From the NCBI GenBank assembly GCA_036506395.1, contig DASXRU010000049.1:1-15656 (forward strand): 15,656 nucleotides of DNA, read 5' to 3'. The DNA comes from DASXRU01 sp036506395 (GTDB taxonomy: Bacteria; Acidobacteriota; Blastocatellia; Pyrinomonadales; Pyrinomonadaceae). Positions within the stretch are counted from its first letter, which is position 1. Each line of letters opens with the position of its first letter. Below, piece by piece: positions 6,627 to 13,360 of this stretch. The notes beneath the pieces were generated by a model that was not told the DNA's origin, made no database searches, and saw only the letters and a program-made list of their open reading frames with translations. Made by a program: the position numbers and the translations under genes.

Positions 6627-8381
6627 ATGTCATCCGACCCGCAGAACGAATCAGCAACCCTGATACACGAAGCGCTTTCGAAGGCGCCGCTAGTGGGCAG
6701 CACGCTCAACAACCGCTATATCGTTGATAGAGAGTTGAAACGCGGCGGTTTTGGCATCGTTTACCTCGCGCGCGATAAACAGCTTCACTCTCGACCAGTT
6801 GTCGTCAAAGTATTGCTCGAAGACGCCTACCAAAGCGATTACGTCGTCCAGAAATTCCGACAGGAAATTGAAGCGCTTAGTCGCATAGATCATCCCGGTG
6901 TGGTTGGTATCGTCGATTCAGGCGAACTGAGTAACGGCAAGCCGTTCATCGTGATGCAATACGTCGATGGCGTGACACTGCGTTCGGTGATGACACCTGA
7001 AGGTATGGACCTCGAGCGTTCTGCGGATCTGATCAAGCAGATGGGACGCGCGCTGACCGCAGCTCACGAAAAAGGAATCTTTCACCGCGATCTCAAACCT
7101 GACAACGTAATGCTGCAAGATCTCGGGCAAGGCGAGGAGCAGGTCAAGATTATCGACTTCGGTATTGCCAAGATTAAGAACTCCGTAATCGCTCCCAGCA
7201 CCGCAACCAATGTGGCTGCCGGCACTGTTGCGTACATGGCGCCGGAACAGTTGAGTGGCCGTCCCGTTTCCGCAGTAACCGACGTTTATGCTCTCGGGCA
7301 GATTGCGTACGAGATGGTGACGGGTCGCAGGCCTTTTAATCCCGAGACAGGATTTGAATTACTCGAAATGCAGCGTGGCGGCGTGCGCGTCAAGCCTTCC
7401 GATTTGCGACCCAGCCTCTCCCCGCGTGCGGACGAGTTGATCCTCCAGGCGATTTCATTTGAACCCGCGAACCGCCAGTCAAAGGCGCGCGATTTCGGCG
7501 ACAAGCTGGCGCGGGCGCTGAATGCGGAGCTCGAAACGGCTGAGCATCGTCCACGCCTGTCTGAACTACAACCAACGCAACTGCCGATGGAGGCGACGCC
7601 ACCGGCAGTAAAACCGGGCGCCTACCCAGAGAAAACCATTCGCGCGACTCTTCCGATCAGTTCGCAGTTCCCACAAGATGGTTACGCTGTCGCGGAAGTA
7701 CAAAACACCCTGTCCCGCCGAAGATCACTGACAGTAATTCTAGTGGCTATCAGCGTGGTAGCCCTGGGCCTCGTCGGCTGGTATCTTTTTGCAAAAAATC
7801 GTAAGCCGGCAAATGTAGCGGCGACAAGCACAACAGCATCGCCTCGGCAGTTAAGTTACTCGCTCACCGTGCAAAAGATGCGCGAGGGGCGGCCTTATCA
7901 GGATCAGTTTGAATCATCGGGACAGGAGATTTTTGAAAACGGCTGGAAGTTTCGGCTGAATTTGAAAAGTGGGGAGCAAGGCCAGCTCTACCTTCTCAAC
8001 GAAGGACCCGGCGCTGGAGGAGTAACGACCTTTAACGTCTTATTCCCTGCCCCATCGGCCAATTCAGGATCGTCTGAAGTCGGCGCCAACCAGAACATTA
8101 CGACGCCGTGGATGGTCTTCGATAAAAACCAGGGCACAGAGAAATTTTGGCTGGTGTGGTCCACGAAGCCCGTAGCTGAGCTGGAAGCTGTCAAGGGATT
8201 CGTCAACGAACGTGACAGAGGCACTATTAACGATCCGAGTAAGGCCGACACTGTTCGCGCATTTCTAGTTTCACACAACACGCCAAAGCCCGAGGTAGAA
8301 AAAGACAAGACAAAGAAGCAGACGAACGTAAGAGGTAAAGGCGATATACTCGTTAACGTGATCGAACTGGAACATCATTGA
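6627..8381 (+). CDS. Hanks-type Ser/Thr kinase with one TM segment and an outer DUF4384 domain
   Basis: This 584-residue membrane kinase has its catalytic domain at about residues 28-300. It shows a glycine loop KRGGFG (38-43), in which the first Gly of the usual GxGxxG is replaced by Lys, then ATP-binding Lys61, catalytic HRDLKPDN (Asp155), DFG (Asp177) and APE (205-207). A Pro-rich linker leads to a single transmembrane helix (~367-389, VILVAISVVALGLVGWYLFA). The part beyond it (~402-560) matches the DUF4384 pattern (GQLYLLNEG, then NVLFPAP). The topology is kinase inside, DUF4384 outside, as in sensor kinases. The tail is Lys-rich and charged. The start at 6627 is ahead of a normal N-terminal lead-in, although no strong Shine-Dalgarno is present. 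It sits between two caspase genes and shares its outer domain with the exported protein at 12214. Confidence 0.92.
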   Translation: MSSDPQNESATLIHEALSKAPLVGSTLNNRYIVDRELKRGGFGIVYLARDKQLHSRPVVVKVLLEDAYQSDYVVQKFRQEIEALSRIDHPGVVGIVDSGELSNGKPFIVMQYVDGVTLRSVMTPEGMDLERSADLIKQMGRALTAAHEKGIFHRDLKPDNVMLQDLGQGEEQVKIIDFGIAKIKNSVIAPSTATNVAAGTVAYMAPEQLSGRPVSAVTDVYALGQIAYEMVTGRRPFNPETGFELLEMQRGGVRVKPSDLRPSLSPRADELILQAISFEPANRQSKARDFGDKLARALNAELETAEHRPRLSELQPTQLPMEATPPAVKPGAYPEKTIRATLPISSQFPQDGYAVAEVQNTLSRRRSLTVILVAISVVALGLVGWYLFAKNRKPANVAATSTTASPRQLSYSLTVQKMREGRPYQDQFESSGQEIFENGWKFRLNLKSGEQGQLYLLNEGPGAGGVTTFNVLFPAPSANSGSSEVGANQNITTPWMVFDKNQGTEKFWLVWSTKPVAELEAVKGFVNERDRGTINDPSKADTVRAFLVSHNTPKPEVEKDKTKKQTNVRGKGDILVNVIELEHH

Positions 8382-8616
8382 GTGAACAGGACGGAACTCT
8401 TACTAACATTATCGGCTTCGCCGCCTGATGTGCGGAAGGGCTTCGCCCTTCCGCGATGGCTTATTATTATCAAGGAGGCTACGCCTCCGATTCGAGGCGC
8501 AGCCTCGAATGAAATTCAAATTCGTTCCGACGGTAAGGCAAAGCCTTACCGCACGGTGCGGCGGCGAAGCCGCTTTTTTGAGAGACTCAGCCTTCCCAGT
8601 TACGTGAGGTCTAGAA
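8382..8616. repeat. Cluster of six short palindromes of the GGC-N3-GCC type
   Basis: Within 161 bases there are six perfect hairpins, each with a 3-base loop between GGC and GCC: 8413-8423 (loop TTC), 8432-8454 (10-bp stem, loop TTC), 8474-8488 (loop TAC), 8491-8509 (8-bp stem, loop GCA), 8531-8551 (9-bp stem, loop AAA) and 8561-8573 (loop GAA, followed by T6). The outer stem sequences differ, so these are not copies of one repeat. They fill the space between the kinase and caspase B. Confidence 0.85.
8561..8579 (+). terminator. Terminator-like hairpin between kinase and caspase B
   Basis: GCGGC (8561-8565), loop GAA, GCCGC (8569-8573), then TTTTTT (8574-8579). The stem is short but GC-only. 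If active it separates the kinase transcript from the caspase B operon, leaving only about 37 bases for a new promoter. Confidence 0.5.
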
Positions 8617-10488
8617 ATGAAAGCCAAGTCCCTTACACAGAAACGACTAAATAAGACTCTCATCGCGGGGCTGACATTAATGCTCGGCGCGATTGGCATG
8701 CTGCTCTGGTCACCAGGCTCGCAGGCGCAGCAGGAACCGAATCGCCAGTTGGTGCAGACGAATGCGCAGCGCGCCGGTAACGCACGCCGCATCGCCCTGG
8801 TGATCGGCAACGGGGCATACAAGAACGCGGCCCCGTTGAAGAATCCGCCAAACGACGCGCGCGACATGGCAGCCACGCTGAAGCAGCTAGGCTTTACGGT
8901 TGCGAGCGCAATCAATGCGGATCAACCCACCATGAAGCGTTTGATTCGTGAGTTTGGTCAACAACTCAAGAGCGGCGGCCAGGGACTCTTCTACTATGCC
9001 GGACACGGGGTCCAGTTGCGCGGCCGCAACTATCTGATCCCGGCAAACGCCGAAATTATGAGCGAGACAGACGTCGAGGATCAGGGAGTAGATCTCAGCC
9101 TGGTGCTGGGATTGATGGACGAGGCCGAGAATGGACTGAACATAGTTATCCTTGATGCCTGTCGCAACAACCCATTCGCACGAAGCTTCCGCTCGGCCGG
9201 CAGCGGCCTGGCACAGGTGGACGCCCCGACAGGAACGCTAATCGCTTACGCAACATCGCCGGGGCGTGTTGCAAGTGACGGTCAGGGTCGCAACGGTCTC
9301 TACACTTCCGAGCTTCTCAGCCAGATGCGCGTGACCGGCATCGGCGTTGAAGAAATGTTCAAGCGTGTACGCGCGGGCGTTCAGCGGCAGACAAGCGGCC
9401 AACAGGTGCCCTGGGAATCGTCGTCGCTGGTTGGTGACTTCTATTTTGCTGCACCGACTTTCTCGGCGAGTACTAAGAACGCAAATAATAACGGGACAGG
9501 AGAAGAGACGGTTAATCGTATGGCGCTGGATCCGGCAGCCTTCGAGTTGAGCTATTGGGATTCTATAAAGAGCAGCGCCAACCCAGATGATTTCAAAGCT
9601 TACTTAGAAAAGTATCCCGGGGGTCAGTTCGCCACTTTGGCGAAGAACAGAATTAAGAATCTTGAGGTAGCCACGAAACCCGCCGAGCCGGAACCAACAT
9701 CGAGAAATAGCGGCGGGGCTGAAATTACTTTTTGGGACTTTGTTAAGAACAGCAGCAACCCGGAAGATTTCCGCGCTTATCTGAAAAAGTATCCGAACGG
9801 AGAGTTTTCCGACTTAGCAAAGAACCGAATCAATAGTTTGGAAGCCAACGCCCGAGGGTCGGGGAGCGCTGATTCGCCGGTTGAAATCAGCGGCGAGCCG
9901 CGTCATCACCCGAAATTTGAAAATGAATTCGTGCGTGTCTGGGATGTTACAGTGCCTCCCGGCGATGTGACGCTCTGGCATATTCATCGCAATGACAACG
10001 TCATCATCACATTCGGCGATGCGAGCCTCCGCATCGACACTGTCGGCGCGGCGCCGACCGAGAGTCAGTTGAAGTTCGGCGATGTCGGCTTTCGCAAAGC
10101 GACCTATGTGCATCGAGCGATAAATGTTGGGACGACACCGTTTCATAATTTTACGATCGAAATTCTCAAGTCGCCACTCGGATCGCAGGAACTGTCCAGG
10201 CTGAAGGAAGCCATCACCCGCACGGCCGTTCTCGAAAACGATCGCGTGCGCGTCTACAAAGTTTCCCTGGCGCCGGGCGAATCTACTGGAATGCACACGC
10301 ATCTGCTTTCCGGCCTGGCTATAGCCATCACCGCCGGTGAAGTCTTAATCGAAGTTGAGGGCAACAAAGAGCCGCAGCGCGTGAAGTTCGCCGCCGGCGA
10401 CGTGCGCTGGGGCACCGGCTCAGTAACACACTCAATCAAGAACGTCGGCAAAACGCGCTTCGAAGCCGTGGATATCGAGTTGAAGTAA
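8617..10488 (+). CDS. Exported caspase-like protease B fused to two cupin domains
   Basis: This 623-residue protein has a signal peptide (MKAKSLTQKRLNK, hydrophobic core, ...SPGSQAQ, ~38 residues). The caspase-type domain runs about 58-285, with His130 in YYAGHGVQ and Cys182 in LDACRNNPF. Two ~42-residue repeats follow: FELSYWDSIK... (~309-350) and ITFWDFVKN... (~369-410). The C-terminus is a bicupin: cupin 1 (~428-516) has WHIHRND (His455, His457) and VHRAIN; cupin 2 (~530-623) has MHTHLLS (His560, His562) and THSIKN. Both have the HxH and H-x3-N signatures but lack the usual first-motif Glu, so three-His metal binding is plausible. Cupins commonly bind metal or small ligands, so this tail may sense or anchor. 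ATG 8617 follows GAGG. It probably heads an operon with caspase C (65-bp gap). Confidence 0.92.
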   Translation: MKAKSLTQKRLNKTLIAGLTLMLGAIGMLLWSPGSQAQQEPNRQLVQTNAQRAGNARRIALVIGNGAYKNAAPLKNPPNDARDMAATLKQLGFTVASAINADQPTMKRLIREFGQQLKSGGQGLFYYAGHGVQLRGRNYLIPANAEIMSETDVEDQGVDLSLVLGLMDEAENGLNIVILDACRNNPFARSFRSAGSGLAQVDAPTGTLIAYATSPGRVASDGQGRNGLYTSELLSQMRVTGIGVEEMFKRVRAGVQRQTSGQQVPWESSSLVGDFYFAAPTFSASTKNANNNGTGEETVNRMALDPAAFELSYWDSIKSSANPDDFKAYLEKYPGGQFATLAKNRIKNLEVATKPAEPEPTSRNSGGAEITFWDFVKNSSNPEDFRAYLKKYPNGEFSDLAKNRINSLEANARGSGSADSPVEISGEPRHHPKFENEFVRVWDVTVPPGDVTLWHIHRNDNVIITFGDASLRIDTVGAAPTESQLKFGDVGFRKATYVHRAINVGTTPFHNFTIEILKSPLGSQELSRLKEAITRTAVLENDRVRVYKVSLAPGESTGMHTHLLSGLAIAITAGEVLIEVEGNKEPQRVKFAAGDVRWGTGSVTHSIKNVGKTRFEAVDIELK

Positions 10489-10553
10489 CTTGCCAACACC
10501 GGTCGGTCTCTCGGTGCTGATGCATTTTGAAGCCGGAAGGAGCACCATTGAGA

Positions 10554-12170
10554 ATGAACACAAAGTATCAACTATCCCCACGCCGCGAGCCGACACGATT
10601 AGCGATGCTGTCATTAGCGCTCGCAGCTATCGGCCTGCTGGTCTGGTCGCCTGGCACAGGCTCGCACGCACAGCAGGAACCCAACCGCCAATTAGTGCAA
10701 ACCGCTTCTGCGAGCGCTAGCGCCGGCAAGCGAATCGCTTTGGTGATCGGCAATGGCGCTTACACCAAGGCGCCGCCTTTAAAGAATCCCCCGAATGATG
10801 CCCGCGATATGGCTGCGACGCTCAGAGCGTTGGGCTTTGATGTGACCAATGGAATCAACGTCAATCAGCGCGACATGAAGCGCTTGATTCGCGAATTCGG
10901 ACAGAAGCTCAAGGCGGGCGGCTCGGGACTTTTCTACTACGCGGGACACGGCGTTCAATCGAAAGGACGCAACTATTTGATTCCGGTTGACGCCGACATC
11001 CAGAGCGAGGCCGAAGTGGAAGATGCCGGCGTGGACGCGAGCCTGGTGCTGAACTATATGGACGACGCGCAGAACGTTCTCAACATAGTGATATTGGACG
11101 CTTGTCGCAACAATCCGTTTTCGCGCAGCTTCCGTTCAGCGAGCGATGGGCTGGCGCAAGTGGATGCACCGACTGGGACGCTGATTGCGTATGCGACCGC
11201 GCCGGGACGTGTGGCATCCGACGGCATAGCACGGAACGGCCTTTACACTTCAGAGTTGTTAAAGCAGATGCGTGTGCCCGGTTTGGGCGTGACTGAGATG
11301 TTCATGCGCGTGCGGGCCGAGGTGATGAAGCAGACCGGCAACAAGCAGGTGCCATGGGAGGCATCGTCGCTGGTTGGTTCGTTTTATTTCAGTGGTGGTG
11401 CTAGCTCAACTGGGTCGAACAGTGGAGCAAACAATGCGGCTCCCAGCGAAACACGATTCGATGCAGCGGCTTTTGAGTACAGCTACTGGGAGACAATCAA
11501 GAACAGCAACAACTCTGATGATTTCCAAGCATACCTCGACAAGTATCCTGATGGTCAGTTTACGGCTCTTGCTAAGAACAAGATTAAGAATCTCGAAGCC
11601 TCGGCAAAGCCCGCCGACTCCACCTCGTCCAGCGCCAACAGTGCCGCTGCCGAGCTCGCCTTTTGGGATGCGATCAAAAACAGCACTAAGGGAGAAGACT
11701 TCGAGGCTTATCTCAAGAAATATCCTAACGGTGAGTTTGCTTATCCGGCAAAGAACCGTCTGACCGATCTTGAAACCGCTGCGCGCCAGTCAAGAGAAGA
11801 AGCTGACCGACGGGCCGCCGCGCAAAGACAGGCAGACGAAATCGCGAGAAAAACCGTAACATTCAAGGGTTCAATCACTTGGTCAGTCAAGCATGTGGGC
11901 ACGTGGTATTCCGACCTCACGCTGACCGTCTCCCCCGGTAAACTCAGTTACGTGTGCGGTGCAGGCACAGGCAACTTCTGTGGGGAAACCAGCAATTTCG
12001 AGTGCTTTCAATTCGCCTCGGCGGTGATCGATGGTTCCGCAATCAGCGAGATCACAGACAAGTATCCCCAAAACAAGAACAGATGGAAATTCCGATTCAA
12101 TGCTGCATCCCCGGCCGAAGCTGCCCGCGCTCTTGGAGCCATTCGAGAAGTTTGCAAACCTACGCCATAG
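10554..12170 (+). CDS. Exported caspase-like protease C with two repeats and a Cys-containing tail
   Basis: I chose ATG 10554, after AAGGAG (10537-10542); TTG 10548 or TTG 10527 upstream would only add residues before the signal peptide. The 538-residue protein is a close paralogue of protease B. It shares the signal-peptide end and mature start (AQQEPNRQLVQT), His132 in YYAGHGVQ, Cys184 in LDACRNNPF, and long identical runs through the caspase domain (e.g. VDAPTGTLIAYAT). Two repeats follow: FEYSYWETIKN... (~307-348) and LAFWDAIKN... (~367-408), then a charged helix (~414-436, SREEADRRAAAQRQ). The end domain (~437-538) carries four cysteines (YVCGAG, NFCGE, FECFQ, EVCKP) and no recognised family. 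So B and C share the protease and repeats but not the tail. It lies 43 bp before the DUF4384 gene, probably the same operon. Confidence 0.9.
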   Translation: MNTKYQLSPRREPTRLAMLSLALAAIGLLVWSPGTGSHAQQEPNRQLVQTASASASAGKRIALVIGNGAYTKAPPLKNPPNDARDMAATLRALGFDVTNGINVNQRDMKRLIREFGQKLKAGGSGLFYYAGHGVQSKGRNYLIPVDADIQSEAEVEDAGVDASLVLNYMDDAQNVLNIVILDACRNNPFSRSFRSASDGLAQVDAPTGTLIAYATAPGRVASDGIARNGLYTSELLKQMRVPGLGVTEMFMRVRAEVMKQTGNKQVPWEASSLVGSFYFSGGASSTGSNSGANNAAPSETRFDAAAFEYSYWETIKNSNNSDDFQAYLDKYPDGQFTALAKNKIKNLEASAKPADSTSSSANSAAAELAFWDAIKNSTKGEDFEAYLKKYPNGEFAYPAKNRLTDLETAARQSREEADRRAAAQRQADEIARKTVTFKGSITWSVKHVGTWYSDLTLTVSPGKLSYVCGAGTGNFCGETSNFECFQFASAVIDGSAISEITDKYPQNKNRWKFRFNAASPAEAARALGAIREVCKPTP

Positions 12171-12213
12171 ACTTCGCCCCGAAAGTAAGTTGCCAGCAGG
12201 CGCGGAGGAAAGC

Positions 12214-13230
12214 ATGATCCCGATCTTTAACTTAATCAATCGAACGCTGTGGACGTTAACCATAGGCCTTGCCGTGCTCGGAATGCTCTCATTCACTTCT
12301 TCAGCAATTGCCCAGACGCAAGAGGAAGGCTCGCGACAGATCGTGCTGGAGGAATTTACGAAGGCGCGCCCGGCAAAGAACACCGTGACGCCGACTTCTG
12401 CATCGAGTCAAACAACGCGAACAAGGAGGCGGACCCCGTCAACGGCGAACCGTGTTGCCAAACGACCTACGTACCATCGCGCCAGTGGCACGCCGTGGCC
12501 CACGTCAGCTTCTGCGAAACGAGCCGGGTCAACTGGCGGCAGCGAAGAGCTGGGCATCACTCTGTGGCGCCTGCGCCCATCAAAACAGAACGACAGCGGC
12601 GCCAGACTACTCGTGATGGAGAGTTCGCAAACGGGAGAGTGGACTCCTGAGCGTATCGAAGCCGACACGCCGCTTAAGGTAGGCGAGCGGGTGCGCATCA
12701 GCGTCGAATCACCGCGAGCCGGCTATCTCTATGTCGTGGATCGCGAGCAATACGCTGATGGCTCGCTCGGCGACGCATTTCTGATCTTTCCCACCACTCG
12801 AACGCGTAACGGGGATAACAAAGTAAGACCGGGAAAGCTAATCGACATTCCGGCGCAGGAAGATACCCCAAACTACTTCACGCTCGTGCCCAGTCCGAGC
12901 AGAAGCGATCAAGTCGCCGAGGTGCTCAGCTTCATTGTCACTTCTAAACCCCTCGAAAGTCTGCCGATAACCGACAAGCCACTCAAAGTCTCGAAGTCTG
13001 ACATCGCGAAATGGGAAAAGATCTGGTCCAGCGAAGTCGAACGATTCGAGATGAACGGCGGCGCCGGCCGAGCCTGGACCAATGAAGAGAAAGCAGCCGG
13101 CGCAACCTCATCCTCAAGACTTCTAACGCAGGAAGAACCAGCACCGCAGACGGTCTATCGCATCGTCGCAAAGGCCACGGGTTCGCTATTGGTCACCGTG
13201 CCGCTGCGATATGGAAGTGCTCCGCGATAA
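12214..13230 (+). CDS. Exported DUF4384-domain protein
   Basis: The start is ATG 12214, placed by GGAGG just upstream (12204-12208) and by the signal peptide it opens (MIPIFNLINR, hydrophobic core, ...SSAIAQ, ~33 residues); the frame is open further upstream but that part overlaps caspase C. The protein has 338 residues. After export comes a Thr/Arg/Ser-rich low-complexity linker (~50-105), then a DUF4384 domain beginning near residue 113. Its hallmark is SPRAGYLYVVDRE (Gly170) followed by DAFLIFPTTR. The C-terminal part (VYRIVAKATGSLLVTVPLRY) is beta-rich. DUF4384 occurs in many exported bacterial proteins and next to kinases and caspases, but its ligand is not known to me. The same domain forms the outer part of the kinase at 6627, suggesting a shared ligand or direct contact. 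Confidence 0.87.
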   Translation: MIPIFNLINRTLWTLTIGLAVLGMLSFTSSAIAQTQEEGSRQIVLEEFTKARPAKNTVTPTSASSQTTRTRRRTPSTANRVAKRPTYHRASGTPWPTSASAKRAGSTGGSEELGITLWRLRPSKQNDSGARLLVMESSQTGEWTPERIEADTPLKVGERVRISVESPRAGYLYVVDREQYADGSLGDAFLIFPTTRTRNGDNKVRPGKLIDIPAQEDTPNYFTLVPSPSRSDQVAEVLSFIVTSKPLESLPITDKPLKVSKSDIAKWEKIWSSEVERFEMNGGAGRAWTNEEKAAGATSSSRLLTQEEPAPQTVYRIVAKATGSLLVTVPLRYGSAPR

Positions 13231-13280
13231 TGTGCCTTATCCGATGGGACCCGCTGATACTCAACCTGGCGAGACCACTA

Positions 13281-13310
13281 TTGAGTTGCGATTCTGAAAC
13301 AAGTTATGCT
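13281..13310 (+). promoter_or_regulatory. Possible promoter of the heme c protein gene
   Basis: TTGAGT (13281-13286) and TATGCT (13305-13310) are separated by 18 bases, about 50 bases ahead of ATG 13361. Each matches consensus at 4 of 6 positions. A 130-bp gap here is long enough for independent transcription. Confidence 0.3.
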
Positions 13311-13360
13311 CGGCATATAGAGACCTCTAGTGCCGCAAACAATTTTGATGGAGGTGAAAT

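Noticed and set aside
6322..6663. 113-aa open frame overlapping the caspase A stop and the kinase start
   Set aside because: GTG start without ribosome site, Arg/Ser-rich composition without pattern, and overlap into the kinase gene in another frame.
8413..8579. CRISPR array
   Set aside because: The repeated units are palindromes with different stems and no constant repeat or regular spacer length; no cas genes.
8382..8654. 90-aa open frame directly after the kinase stop
   Set aside because: It runs through the palindrome cluster, and its sequence is a translation of the hairpins; it overlaps the caspase B start.
9814..10302. 162-aa open frame on the - strand opposite the cupin region
   Set aside because: The + strand carries clear cupin motifs; the antisense frame shows none.
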